NCBI GenBank assembly: GCA_029959905.1
Contig: JASCNZ010000022.1
Location: 1-41,333 of the forward strand
Length of the DNA: 41,333 nt
From: Microbacteriaceae bacterium PS02344
GTDB lineage: Bacteria > Actinomycetota > Actinomycetes > Actinomycetales > Microbacteriaceae
Direction: 5' to 3'
Below the pieces are notes generated by a model. It was given only the letters and a program-made list of their open reading frames with translations. It was not told the origin of the DNA and did no database searches. A program made the translations under genes and the position numbers. Positions 23,450 through 31,985 of this stretch are shown here, one piece after another (position 1 is the first letter of the stretch; each line of letters opens with the position of its first letter).

Positions 23450-24978
23450 GGCTCGCGTTGGTCCTCGGATCGCTGCGCGGTGAACGCCGGATCCGCTCGA
23501 TCGCGGGCTTCGTGTTCGTCGTCGCCCTGGCGGCCGTGGTCTGCACCTCGCTGCTCTCGCTCGCCGAGGCGCCGCTGGCCGTCGCTCGCACCGTCACGGT
23601 GCTCGGCGGCGCGGCGATCACCCTGGGGTTCCTCGTCGGACCCATCCTCGTCGGGGCCACCGATCAGCTCGACCCGCGTCGCTTCGCGGTGTTCGGGGTC
23701 GACGAGCGGCGGATGCCGTGGGTGCTCGCCGTCGCCGCGCTGGTCAGCGTGCCCAGCCTCGCCCTCCTCGCCGTTCACGTCACGGCATGCATCGTGGCGA
23801 TCCGCCTCGGAACGCCGCCCCTGTTCGCGATCTCGATGGCCGTCGTCGGCATGCTCACGACCGTTCTCGTCGCCCGGATCGGCATGGCGCTGAACGCCGT
23901 GCTGCTGCCGGAGCGTCGGCCGCGCGAGCTCACCGCGCTCTTCGTGCTCGCCCTGCTCGTGGTCGCTTTCCCCGTCGCGGTCTTCCTCGCCTCGTTCCGG
24001 TGGGACGGGCGTGTGCCGCAGGGCCTCATCTCGCTCACCGGTGCGGTCGCATCGAGCCCCCTCGGTGCCGCTCCCGGCGCCCTGCTCGACGACCCGGGCG
24101 CGGCGTGGCTCAGCGCGGTCGTCGCCGTGCTCACGCTCGCGGTGCTGCTCGCGGTCTGGGCCTGGCTCGTGCGTCGTCTGCTGACCACGACGGCGCGCCC
24201 GGTGACATCGCGGGAACGCACGGGGCTCGGGTGGTTCTCGATCCTGCCCTCGTCGGCGTTCGGCGCGATCGCCGCCCGCAGCCTGGTCTATTGGCTGCGC
24301 GACCGCCGCTACATCGTCAACATCATCGTCGTGCCCGTCGCGGGGGTGCTCACCGTGCTGCCGCTCCTGGTCGCCGGCGTGCCTCTCGAGATCGCGGCCC
24401 TCGTGCCCGTGCCGGTCATGGCGCTGTTCTTCGGTTGGCTGCCCCACAACGACGTCGCCTACGACTCGACGGCGCTGTGGACCCACGTGGCGAGCGGGGT
24501 ACGCGGACTTCCCGACCGCCTCGGCCGTCTGCTGCCCGTGCTGCTCGTGTCGGTGCCCGTGCTCGCCGTCGCGGTGCCGGTGACGTTGCTCATCACGGGG
24601 GACTGGTACCTGCTCCTGCCGTTCACCGGCGTCGCGGCCAGCCTGCTGTTCAGCGCGCTGGGTGTGTCGAGCGTGATGTCGGTCGTGGCGCCGTACCCGG
24701 TGTCGCGCCCCGGCGACAGTCCCTTCCAGCAGCCACAACGCGCCAGCGCGCGGAGCGCCTATGGTCCCGCGCTCGCGTTCATCGCGGCGATCGCCGTGAG
24801 CACACCGACACTCTGGCTCTTCGCGTCGACGCTCTCCGAGGGGTCCACGTTCGCCATGACGACGTTCTGGACCGGCATCGCCACCGGGGTCGTCGCCCTC
24901 GCCCTCGGTGCGGTCATCGGCGGCCTCGTGTTCGAACGCAGCGGCACGCGCCTCATGGAGTTCGTCGAGACGGCGTGA
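23425..24978 (+). CDS. ABC-2-like transporter permease, polytopic
   Basis: A 517-residue membrane protein with about 10-12 hydrophobic segments spread over its length and Arg-rich cytosolic loops (GERRIRS, ERRPREL, RLLTTTARPVTSRERT, YWLRDRRYI). It ends in the cytosol with FERSGTRLMEFVETA. The GTG at 23425 overlaps the ATPase gene by 25 bp and has GGAGGG 6 nt upstream. This is the membrane half of the transporter with the long-tailed ATPase. I cannot name the substrate; the length and topology fit export-type permeases of actinobacteria. Confidence 0.82.
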   Translation: MVAHVLRLRLALVLGSLRGERRIRSIAGFVFVVALAAVVCTSLLSLAEAPLAVARTVTVLGGAAITLGFLVGPILVGATDQLDPRRFAVFGVDERRMPWVLAVAALVSVPSLALLAVHVTACIVAIRLGTPPLFAISMAVVGMLTTVLVARIGMALNAVLLPERRPRELTALFVLALLVVAFPVAVFLASFRWDGRVPQGLISLTGAVASSPLGAAPGALLDDPGAAWLSAVVAVLTLAVLLAVWAWLVRRLLTTTARPVTSRERTGLGWFSILPSSAFGAIAARSLVYWLRDRRYIVNIIVVPVAGVLTVLPLLVAGVPLEIAALVPVPVMALFFGWLPHNDVAYDSTALWTHVASGVRGLPDRLGRLLPVLLVSVPVLAVAVPVTLLITGDWYLLLPFTGVAASLLFSALGVSSVMSVVAPYPVSRPGDSPFQQPQRASARSAYGPALAFIAAIAVSTPTLWLFASTLSEGSTFAMTTFWTGIATGVVALALGAVIGGLVFERSGTRLMEFVETA

Positions 24979-25007
24979 GCTCGACCCCCGGCGTCGTCTC
25001 GCACGAT

Positions 25008-25019
25008 TAGACTCTCGGG
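25008..25019 (+). promoter_or_regulatory. -10 element of the DUF3039 gene
   Basis: TAGACT (25008-25013), 6 nt, then ATG at 25020. Confidence 0.6.
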
Positions 25020-25286
25020 ATGAGCACTCCCCTGGACAGCCCCGATCAGGGCGGCGTGGCAACGCTGGATCGCGAACTCGAAGAGCTTCTCAAAGAAGAG
25101 AACATCGAACCGGGTGACCACGAGCGTTTCTCGCACTACGTCAAAAAGGACAAGATCCTCGAGTCGGCGATGACCGGCAAGCCGGTGCGTGCGCTGTGCG
25201 GCAAGAAGTGGACGCCGGGGCGCGACCCCGAGAAGTTCCCCATCTGCCCCACGTGCAAGGAGATCTACGAGTCGATGACCCGCTGA
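25020..25286 (+). CDS. DUF3039 domain protein, small zinc-ribbon-like
   Basis: An 88-residue protein found in actinobacteria. An acidic N-terminal helix (LDRELEELLKEENIEPGDHERFSHYV) leads to a cysteine-bearing part: ALCGKKW, then PICPTCKEIYE. The CxxC and the earlier Cys suggest metal binding. Function is unknown. It ends only 7 bp from the end of the convergent pncB gene, with no hairpin between, so the transcripts probably overlap. Confidence 0.9.
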   Translation: MSTPLDSPDQGGVATLDRELEELLKEENIEPGDHERFSHYVKKDKILESAMTGKPVRALCGKKWTPGRDPEKFPICPTCKEIYESMTR

Positions 25287-25293
25287 GTGCGGA

Positions 25294-26619
25294 TCACGCC
25301 ACCTCGACGTAGACGGTGGGGATCGCCGGGTCGGACTTGCTGAGGGCGAGTGCGCGCACCGGCAGCTCCTCGCGGACCCGGGCATGGTGTGCCCGCGCGG
25401 ATGCGGTGCCCTCGGGTCCCTCGTGAGCGGTGTCGATGTCGCCGTTGTCGATCAGCGTGACCTGCAGGGCCCGGCCCTCGGCATCCGATGCCGGAGCGTC
25501 GAGTCGCTCGAAGCCATCGGCGACGAGGATGCGCTCGCTGCTGGCGACTCCGTCGTCGATGGTGCGGAAGGCCGCCTTGCGGCCGCCGTGCGATGCCTTG
25601 TCCGCCGATGCCTTGGCCACGCCGATCCAGGCACCCGCGGCATCCTGCCGTGCCACGAGCTTGTAGACCATGCTGGCGGTGGGATAGCCGGAACCGGTGA
25701 CCACCGAGGTGCCCACGCCGTACGCATCGACGGGGGAGGCGGCAAGGGCGGCGATCGCGTACTCGTCGAGGTCGCTGGTGACGGTGATCCGGGTCGAGGT
25801 GGCACCGAGGGCATCCAGCTGCTCGCGCACCTCGGCGGCGACGATGGGCAGGTCGCCAGAGTCGATGCGTACGCCGCCCAGCTCGGTGCCCGCGACCCGG
25901 ATCGCAGTCTCGACCCCGGTGCGGATGTCGTAGGTGTCGACGAGCAGCGTCGTTCCGGTGCCGAGGCTGTCGACCTGCGAGCGGAAGGCTTCTTCTTCGC
26001 TGTCGTGCAGGAGGGTCCAGGAGTGGGCCGCGGTGCCCATGGTGGGGATGCCCCAGGTGCGGCCGGCCTCGAGGTTGCTCGTCGAACGGAACCCGGCGAT
26101 GTAGGCGGCGCGGGCGGCGGCGACGGCCGAGCGGTCGGCGGCTCGGCGGGAACCCATCTCGGCGAGCGGGCGCTCACCCGCCGCGATGCTCATGCGCGAG
26201 GCGGCGGTCGCCACGGCCGAGTCGTGGTTGAGCACGCTGAGGGCGAGGGTCTCGAGCACCACGGCGTCGGCGAAGCTGCCCTCGACCGTGAGGATCGGCG
26301 ACCCGGGGAAGTACAGCTCGCCCTCGCGGTAGCCACGGATCGTGCCGGTGAAGCGGTAGTCCTCGAGGTAGCGCAGCGAGTCGGCGTCGACCACGTCGTT
26401 GTCGCGCAGGAAGCGCAGCTCGTCGTCGCCGAAGCGGAAGTCGCGGATGAGGCTCAGCAGCCGGCCCGTGCCCGCCACCACGCCGAACCGTCGGCCGCCC
26501 GACAGTCGGCGCGAGAACAGCTCGAACACGCTCGGGCGTGCGGCCGTGCCGTCGCGCAACGAGGCGGCGAGCATCGTGAGTTCGTAGCGGTCGGTGAGCA
26601 GCGCCGTCGACGAGGTCAT
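25294..26619 (-). CDS. pncB: Nicotinate phosphoribosyltransferase
   Basis: A 441-residue enzyme of the NAD salvage pathway that joins nicotinate and PRPP, with ATP use, to give nicotinate mononucleotide. Visible are [15 protein letters not shown] at the N-terminus, the conserved FFPGSP-like [21 protein letters not shown], the TMGTAAHSW segment with the phosphorylatable His, and RIDSGDLP. The length is normal. The start ATG at 26619 has TAAGCT 7 nt upstream; the upstream in-frame extension runs into the murI promoter and is rejected. It is divergent from murI. Confidence 0.95.
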   Translation of the reverse strand: MTSSTALLTDRYELTMLAASLRDGTAARPSVFELFSRRLSGGRRFGVVAGTGRLLSLIRDFRFGDDELRFLRDNDVVDADSLRYLEDYRFTGTIRGYREGELYFPGSPILTVEGSFADAVVLETLALSVLNHDSAVATAASRMSIAAGERPLAEMGSRRAADRSAVAAARAAYIAGFRSTSNLEAGRTWGIPTMGTAAHSWTLLHDSEEEAFRSQVDSLGTGTTLLVDTYDIRTGVETAIRVAGTELGGVRIDSGDLPIVAAEVREQLDALGATSTRITVTSDLDEYAIAALAASPVDAYGVGTSVVTGSGYPTASMVYKLVARQDAAGAWIGVAKASADKASHGGRKAAFRTIDDGVASSERILVADGFERLDAPASDAEGRALQVTLIDNGDIDTAHEGPEGTASARAHHARVREELPVRALALSKSDPAIPTVYVEVA

Positions 26620-26632
26620 GCGCCTCAGCTTA
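26620..26632 (-). promoter_or_regulatory. -10 element of pncB
   Basis: TAAGCT on the minus strand, 7 nt before the ATG. Confidence 0.55.
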
Positions 26633-26666
26633 GTGAGCCGGAACCCCCGGGTCGTCTCGGCCCGAG

Positions 26667-26680
26667 TAGGCTGGGGAGTC
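26667..26680 (+). promoter_or_regulatory. -10 element of the murI-rph-rdgB operon
   Basis: TAGGCT (26667-26672), 8 nt, then ATG. The spacer GGGGAG could be a ribosome site if transcription starts earlier. Confidence 0.5.
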
Positions 26681-27517
26681 ATGAACGACGCGCCCATCGG
26701 TATCTTCGACTCCGGTGTCGGCGGGCTCACGGTGGCGCGGGCCATTCGCGCCCAGCTGCCCCGCGAGTCGTTCGTCTACATCGGTGACACCGCGCATTCG
26801 CCGTACGGGCCGAAGCCGATCGCCGACGTGCGCCGCTACTCGCTCGAGGTGCTCGACACCCTCGTCGATCAGGGCGTGAAGATGCTCGTGATCGCCTGCA
26901 ACACGGCATCCTCGGCCATGCTCCGCGATGCGCGGGAGCGCTACGACGTGCCCGTCGTCGAGGTCATCGGCCCGGCGGTCCGCCGCGCCGTGTCGACCAC
27001 CCGCAACGGCCGCATCGGCGTGATCGGCACGGTCGGCACGATCGGATCGCGCGCCTACCAGGACATGCTCGAGGTGAACGAGCGGCTGCAGGTGTTCACC
27101 GCGGCGTGCCCCCGGTTCGTCGAGTTCGTCGAGGCCGGGATCACCGGCACCCCCGAGGTGCTCGCCGTGGCCGAGGAGTACCTGGCCCCGCTGCGCGACG
27201 CCGGGGTCGACACCCTCGTGCTCGGCTGTACGCACTATCCGTTCCTGCGCGGAGCGATCAGCTACGTCATGGGTGAGGGCGTCACCCTCGTGTCGAGCGA
27301 CGACGAGACCGCCGGCGACGTCTACCGCCAGCTCGTGCGCGGCGACCTGCTCGCGTCGCCCGACGCCAACGCGAGCTACGTCTACGAGGCGACCGGCGAC
27401 TCGGCCGCCGACTTCACCGCCCTCGCGAACCGCCTCATGGGGCGCGAGGTGCGCGACGTGCAGCTCGTGCAGACCGGCGTCATCGCGCTTCCCGCCTCTC
27501 TCACCGATCCGCAGTAG
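26681..27517 (+). CDS. murI: Glutamate racemase
   Basis: A 278-residue enzyme giving D-glutamate for peptidoglycan. The two catalytic cysteines are Cys73 in IACNTASS and Cys183 in LGCTHYPF; the N-terminal [10 protein letters not shown] holds Asp10 and Ser11. The start at [12 protein letters not shown] matches family length. It is first of a three-gene run murI-rph-rdgB, an order common in actinobacteria. Confidence 0.96.
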   Translation: MNDAPIGIFDSGVGGLTVARAIRAQLPRESFVYIGDTAHSPYGPKPIADVRRYSLEVLDTLVDQGVKMLVIACNTASSAMLRDARERYDVPVVEVIGPAVRRAVSTTRNGRIGVIGTVGTIGSRAYQDMLEVNERLQVFTAACPRFVEFVEAGITGTPEVLAVAEEYLAPLRDAGVDTLVLGCTHYPFLRGAISYVMGEGVTLVSSDDETAGDVYRQLVRGDLLASPDANASYVYEATGDSAADFTALANRLMGREVRDVQLVQTGVIALPASLTDPQ

Positions 27518-27538
27518 TCCCTCGACCGAAGGAACACC

Positions 27539-28276
27539 ATGTCCGACATCGTCCGCGCCGACGGCCGCGCCACCGACCAGCTCCGCGAGATCACGATCGA
27601 GCGGGGGTGGAGCTCGCATGCCGAGGGCTCGGCGCTGATCAGTTTCGGCGGCACCAAGGTGCTGTGCACGGCTTCGTTCACGAACGGTGTTCCCCGCTGG
27701 CTCACCGGCAAGGGCAAGGGCTGGGTGACGGCGGAGTACTCGATGCTGCCCCGGGCCACGAACAGCCGCAACGATCGCGAGAGCGTCAAGGGCCGCATCG
27801 GCGGGCGCACGCACGAGATCTCGCGTCTCATCGGCCGCGCCCTGCGTGCGGTGGTCGACACCAAGGCGCTGGGCGAGAACACCATCGTCATCGACTGCGA
27901 CGTTCTGCAGGCCGACGGCGGCACCCGCACGGCCGCGATCACCGGCGCGTACGTCGCGTTGGCGGACGCGATCGAGTGGGGACGTGAGAAGAAGTTCATC
28001 GGCCGCAACTCGACGCCGCTGATCGACTCGGTCGCCGCGGTGTCGGTCGGGATCATCGACGGTGAGCCGATGCTCGACCTCGCCTACGTCGAGGACGTGC
28101 GTGCCGAGACCGACATGAACGTCGTCGTCACCGGCCGGGGGCTGTTCGTCGAGGTGCAGGGCACTGCGGAGGGTGCGCCGTTCGACAAGAGCGAGCTCGA
28201 CGCGCTCCTGGGCCTCGGCGTCGACGGATGCGCGACGCTGACGCAGCACCAGCGCACGGCGCTGGCGGGGGAGTGA
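27539..28276 (+). CDS. rph: Ribonuclease PH
   Basis: A 245-residue phosphorolytic 3' exoribonuclease that trims tRNA 3' ends. It starts [18 protein letters not shown] and has [21 protein letters not shown] in part, [12 protein letters not shown] and the [15 protein letters not shown] phosphate-site segment. AAGGA lies 5 nt before the ATG. Since the window's tRNA lacks an encoded CCA, 3' trimming followed by CCA addition is required for it; that link is general knowledge. Confidence 0.96.
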   Translation: MSDIVRADGRATDQLREITIERGWSSHAEGSALISFGGTKVLCTASFTNGVPRWLTGKGKGWVTAEYSMLPRATNSRNDRESVKGRIGGRTHEISRLIGRALRAVVDTKALGENTIVIDCDVLQADGGTRTAAITGAYVALADAIEWGREKKFIGRNSTPLIDSVAAVSVGIIDGEPMLDLAYVEDVRAETDMNVVVTGRGLFVEVQGTAEGAPFDKSELDALLGLGVDGCATLTQHQRTALAGE

Positions 28277-28278
28277 CC

Positions 28279-28872
28279 ATGCGGGTCGTGCTCGCCACGC
28301 ACAACCCGCACAAGGTGGCGGAGTTCCAGCAGATCGTGGCGCGCGTGCGGCCCGATCTCGAGGTGGTCGCCTACGACGGCCCCGAACCGGTCGAAGACGG
28401 CGTGACCTTCGCCGACAACGCGCTCATCAAGGCGCGGGCCGCCTCGGCGCACACCGGACTGCCGGCGCTGGCCGACGACTCGGGCATCTGCGTCGATGTG
28501 CTCGGCGGGTCGCCGGGCGTCTTCTCGGCCTACTGGGCGGGGCAGAAGAAGGATGCCTCCGCCAACCTCGATCTGCTGCTCGATCAGCTGCGCGACATCG
28601 CCGACCCCCACCGCACGGCGCACTTCACCTCCACCATCGCGCTCGTCACGCCCGACGGCGGCGAGCAGGTCGTGACGGGCATCTGGCCGGGCCGTCTCGC
28701 GCATGCGGCATCCGGCGGCGGCGGGTTCGGCTACGACCCGATCTTCGTGCCGGATGGGCAGACCGCCGGTGCCGAGCGCACGGTGGGCGAGTTCACCGAT
28801 GACGAGAAGCAGGTGCAGTCGCATCGCGCCCGCGCCTTCGAGCAGCTCGCTCCGCTCCTCGCCGACCTCTGA
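28279..28872 (+). CDS. rdgB: Non-canonical purine NTP pyrophosphatase (RdgB/HAM1)
   Basis: A 197-residue enzyme that clears ITP, dITP and XTP from the nucleotide pool. Motifs: ATHNPHKVAEF at the N-terminus, ADDSGICVDVLGGSPGVFSA, and GGGGFGYDPIF. The ATG lies 2 nt after the rph stop, with GGGGGAG reading across the junction as ribosome site, so it is coupled to rph. Confidence 0.96.
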   Translation: MRVVLATHNPHKVAEFQQIVARVRPDLEVVAYDGPEPVEDGVTFADNALIKARAASAHTGLPALADDSGICVDVLGGSPGVFSAYWAGQKKDASANLDLLLDQLRDIADPHRTAHFTSTIALVTPDGGEQVVTGIWPGRLAHAASGGGGFGYDPIFVPDGQTAGAERTVGEFTDDEKQVQSHRARAFEQLAPLLADL

Positions 28873-28934
28873 GACTGGTTCTCGTTACCCTTCCCGACTA
28901 GCCGGAATCTCGCTCCGACCGGGTGCGGGCGTTC

Positions 28935-28946
28935 TAGCCTGGGAGC
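28935..28946 (+). promoter_or_regulatory. -10 element of the cation efflux gene
   Basis: TAGCCT (28935-28940), 6 nt, then ATG. The 74-bp spacer also contains GGTTCTCGTTACC (28877-28889), an AT-richer patch that might bind a metal regulator; it is not palindromic enough to call. Confidence 0.5.
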
Positions 28947-29867
28947 ATGCACGATCACGCACCCGCCGCCGGCGGCATCCGTTCGGCAGGCCACCGCCGC
29001 CTGCTGACGATCTCGCTGTGCCTGACGGCGACGATCATGCTCGTGCAGGTGGTCGGAGCGGTGCTGACGGGGTCGCTGGCGCTGCTCGCCGATGCGGCGC
29101 ACATGTTCACCGACGCGTCGGCCCTGGTGATCGCGCTCATCGCGGCGGCCGTGGCGGCACGCCCCGCCGACGATCGCCGGACCTTCGGGTACCAGCGCGC
29201 CGAGGTCTTCGGGGCGTTGATCAACGCGATCATCCTGCTGCTGCTCGCGGGCTGGGTCGGGATCGAGGCCGTCGGACGCCTGCTCGCCCCGCAGGAGGTC
29301 GAGGTCGCGGGCGGTCTCATGCTCGTCGTCGCGGGCGTCGGTCTGCTCGCGAACGCAGTCTCGATGTGGTTGCTCAGCCGCGCTCAGCGCACGAGCATCA
29401 ACGTGCGCGGCGCCTACCTCGAGGTGATGGGCGACCTCATCGGGTCGGCCGCCGTCATCGTCGCCGCCGTCGTGATCGTGACGACGGGGTGGATGCCGGC
29501 GGATGCCCTCGCCTCGCTGTTCATCGCCGTGATGATCGTGCCGCGGGCGATCGCGCTGCTGGGGGAGGTGTTCTCGGTGCTGTCGGAGTCGGCACCCCAG
29601 GGCACCGCGGTCGCCGACATCCGCGCCCACCTGCTCGGCCTCCCCGGTGTCGTCGGGGTGCATGACGTGCACGTGTGGCAGCTCACGCGGGGGGCGCCGG
29701 TGTTCAGCGCCCACGTGACCGTCGAGCCCGCCCTTCTGGCGGGCGGGGGGAGCGCCGCGCTGCTGGCCGATCTGCGCGGCTGCCTCGTCGACCATTTCGA
29801 CGTCGATCACTCGACCTTCCAGATCGAGCCGGCGGAGCAGGCGCACTGCGACCCGCGGCACGTCTGA
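28947..29867 (+). CDS. Cation diffusion facilitator (zinc-type efflux)
   Basis: A 306-residue metal/proton antiporter with six membrane segments and a cytosolic C-terminal domain. The His-rich start (MHDHA) and the first half of the metal site His52-x3-Asp56 (AAHMFTD) are standard. The second half, normally His-x3-Asp in TM5, reads YLEVMGD, so Glu159 replaces His while Asp163 is kept. That changes a residue known to set metal selectivity in this family. The C-terminal VHDVHVWQLT is typical. It probably exports zinc or a similar divalent ion. Confidence 0.92.
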   Translation: MHDHAPAAGGIRSAGHRRLLTISLCLTATIMLVQVVGAVLTGSLALLADAAHMFTDASALVIALIAAAVAARPADDRRTFGYQRAEVFGALINAIILLLLAGWVGIEAVGRLLAPQEVEVAGGLMLVVAGVGLLANAVSMWLLSRAQRTSINVRGAYLEVMGDLIGSAAVIVAAVVIVTTGWMPADALASLFIAVMIVPRAIALLGEVFSVLSESAPQGTAVADIRAHLLGLPGVVGVHDVHVWQLTRGAPVFSAHVTVEPALLAGGGSAALLADLRGCLVDHFDVDHSTFQIEPAEQAHCDPRHV

Positions 29868-29893
29868 GCATCCGCTCTCCTCGCGTCGCCCGT

Positions 29894-31927
29894 TCAGCTC
29901 TCGCGCACGACGTCGGCGGCGGTCTTGTCGGGTCGCAGACCGCGCCAGCGAGCGTGGCGCAGTACGCCGTCGGGCGTCCAGTTCGCGAATTCGACCTCGC
30001 CGACGAGGTCGGGAGACACCCAGAGGGCGTCGGAGGCGTCGGGGCCCGGCACACCCTCGAGGGGAGCGCGGTCGACGCGCAGGGGGTCGAGGCGGGCGAG
30101 CAGGTCGGTGAGGATGCGGTCGGTGAAGCCCGATCCGACGCGCCCGATGTACTGCAGGTCACCGCCGGGTTCGTCGCGCACCGCCAGCAGGAGCGATCCG
30201 AGCGTGCGCTCGCGGTCGCCCTTGCCCGGACGGATGCCGACGATCACCGCCTCCTGCGTGCGGGTGTGTTTGAGCTTCAGCCAGGCGGGTGAACGCATCC
30301 CGGGGCGGTAGCGCGACGACGCGTCCTTCACCATGACGCCCTCGAGACCGAACTGCGCGCTCGCCGCGAGCGCGGCGTCGAGGTCGTCGAACACCGGCGG
30401 CACCTGCACGGGCGCGTCGAGGTCGTGTACCAGCTCGTCGAGGAGAGCCCGACGGTCGCGCAAGGGCAGACCGGTGAGGTCGTGGCCGTCGAGGCGCAGC
30501 AGGTCGAAGAGGAGGTACACGATCGGGGTGCGCACGACCTCGCGTTCGATCTCGCGCGGCCGGGTCAGGTGCATGCGGTTCTGCAGCAGCGCGAAGCTCG
30601 GGTGCCCCTGCCGGTCGAATGCGACGATCTCGCCGTCGACGACAGCGTCTGACGCGGGCAGGAAGGGCGCGCCGTCGGCGGTGAGCTCGGGGTAGCGGCC
30701 GGTGATGTCGGTGCCGCGTCGGGCGTGCAGGCGCATCCGTCCGTCGGCCCAGGTGCCGAGCGCGCGGATGCCGTCCCACTTCACCTCGACCCACGGCGGC
30801 GTTCCGAGGCGGCGCGCCAGCGCGGGTGTGCCGTTCTCGGCGAGCATCGGCTCGATGCTCGGAAGCGTGGACTGCGGGTCGGGGCGCGCGGTGGCGGCAG
30901 CGCGGATGCGGTCGCGGGTGCGGGAGCGCGGGGTGGAGGTGGGGGCATCCCCCGCCCGGGTCGAGGGCGCGGGTGCCGCGGCGGCGGGCGGGTCATCGTC
31001 GGGCGGGGGCGCCTGCTCCGACGGCGACGCTTCATCCCGTGCGGGCGTCACCGTCGCCATCGGGTCGAGGCCCGCGGCGGCGCGTGCCAGCACCTCCTCG
31101 AAGTCGAGCTGCCGCAGACCGGGATCGTCGAGCTCGTCCCAGGTGCGGGGTGCCGCCACCCAGGGGTGCGCGCGACCGCGCAGCGAGTACGGCGAGATCG
31201 TCGTCTTCTTGCCGTTGTTCTGGCTCCAGTCGAGGAACACCCGGCCGCCTCGCACGGCCTTCGACATGGTGGCGGTCGCGAGATCGGGGTGCTCGTTCTC
31301 GATCATGCGCGCGATCTCCTTCACCACCGCCGAGATCTCCGCGCTCGTCTGCGCCCCGGGGAGCGCGGCGTAGAGGTGGATGCCCTTGCTGCCGCTGGTG
31401 ACGGGCATCGGGTCGAGTCCCATGCCGGTGAGGATGCCGCGCGCGAGCCGCGCGATCATGGCGCACTGCTCCAGTTCCACGCCGGGCCCCGGGTCGAGGT
31501 CGAGCACCAGACGGTCGGGGTTGCCCGGCAGACCGTCGGAGGTGAAGCGCCACTGCGGTACGTGCAGCTCGATCGCCGCGACCTGCGCGAGCCACACGAG
31601 CGTCGGCACGTCGTCGACCAGCGGGTACTGCTTGGGTCCGTCGGAGTGCTCGATCGCCTGCCGGGGGATCCACTCGGGCGCGCCGGGCTCGAGCTGCTTC
31701 GTGAAGAACGCCTCGGCGGGAGCATCCGCCGTGCCGACGCCCTCGACCCAGCGTTTGCGGGTCACCGGGCGCCCGGCGAGCTGGGGGAGCAGCTGCGGGG
31801 CGATGGCCGAGTAGTAGGCGATGATCTCGCCCTTCGTGGTGCCCGTCTCGGGGTACACGACCTTGTCGAGGTTGGTCACGCGCAGCCGACGGCCCTCCAC
31901 CTGCACGATCTGACCGTCTGCGACCAT
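29894..31927 (-). CDS. ligD: NHEJ DNA ligase D, polymerase-ligase form
   Basis: A 677-residue double-strand-break repair enzyme. Residues about 1-295 are the primase-polymerase domain, with metal-binding Asp143/Asp145 in VLDLDPG, SGSKGIH (178-184) and the third Asp233 in FLDWSQ. A Pro/Ala/Asp-rich linker (about 296-355) leads to the ATP-dependent ligase with nucleotidyl Lys383 in EVKWDGIR and the OB domain. The 3'-phosphoesterase domain of mycobacterial LigD is missing and must be separate or absent. The ATG at 31927 has TACGCT 6 nt upstream. It is divergent from ku, its partner. Confidence 0.95.
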   Translation of the reverse strand: MVADGQIVQVEGRRLRVTNLDKVVYPETGTTKGEIIAYYSAIAPQLLPQLAGRPVTRKRWVEGVGTADAPAEAFFTKQLEPGAPEWIPRQAIEHSDGPKQYPLVDDVPTLVWLAQVAAIELHVPQWRFTSDGLPGNPDRLVLDLDPGPGVELEQCAMIARLARGILTGMGLDPMPVTSGSKGIHLYAALPGAQTSAEISAVVKEIARMIENEHPDLATATMSKAVRGGRVFLDWSQNNGKKTTISPYSLRGRAHPWVAAPRTWDELDDPGLRQLDFEEVLARAAAGLDPMATVTPARDEASPSEQAPPPDDDPPAAAAPAPSTRAGDAPTSTPRSRTRDRIRAAATARPDPQSTLPSIEPMLAENGTPALARRLGTPPWVEVKWDGIRALGTWADGRMRLHARRGTDITGRYPELTADGAPFLPASDAVVDGEIVAFDRQGHPSFALLQNRMHLTRPREIEREVVRTPIVYLLFDLLRLDGHDLTGLPLRDRRALLDELVHDLDAPVQVPPVFDDLDAALAASAQFGLEGVMVKDASSRYRPGMRSPAWLKLKHTRTQEAVIVGIRPGKGDRERTLGSLLLAVRDEPGGDLQYIGRVGSGFTDRILTDLLARLDPLRVDRAPLEGVPGPDASDALWVSPDLVGEVEFANWTPDGVLRHARWRGLRPDKTAADVVRES

Positions 31928-31939
31928 ACCGTCAGCGTA
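31928..31939 (-). promoter_or_regulatory. -10 element of ligD
   Basis: TACGCT on the minus strand, 6 nt before the ATG. The ligD-ku spacer is only 58 bp. Confidence 0.5.
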
Positions 31940-31973
31940 GTCAAGGGACTGGCCGCGGCTCGGGCGCCTGGTG

Positions 31974-31985
31974 TTCACTGAGGTC
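31974..31985 (+). promoter_or_regulatory. Possible -10 element of ku
   Basis: TTCACT (31974-31979) lies 6 nt before the ku ATG; it deviates from TANNNT at the second base. Confidence 0.35.

Noticed and set aside
23362..25062. 566-codon minus-strand frame opposite the ABC permease
   Set aside because: Extremely His/Asp/Arg-rich translation without domains; the plus-strand permease has clear membrane segments and an SD.
26630..28249. 539-codon minus-strand frame opposite murI and rph
   Set aside because: Both plus-strand genes have full catalytic motifs; the antisense product is unstructured low-complexity sequence.
28877..28889. GGTTCTCGTTACC as a zinc-regulator box before the cation exporter gene
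   Set aside because: Only weakly symmetrical and not matched to a known consensus with confidence; left as a remark.
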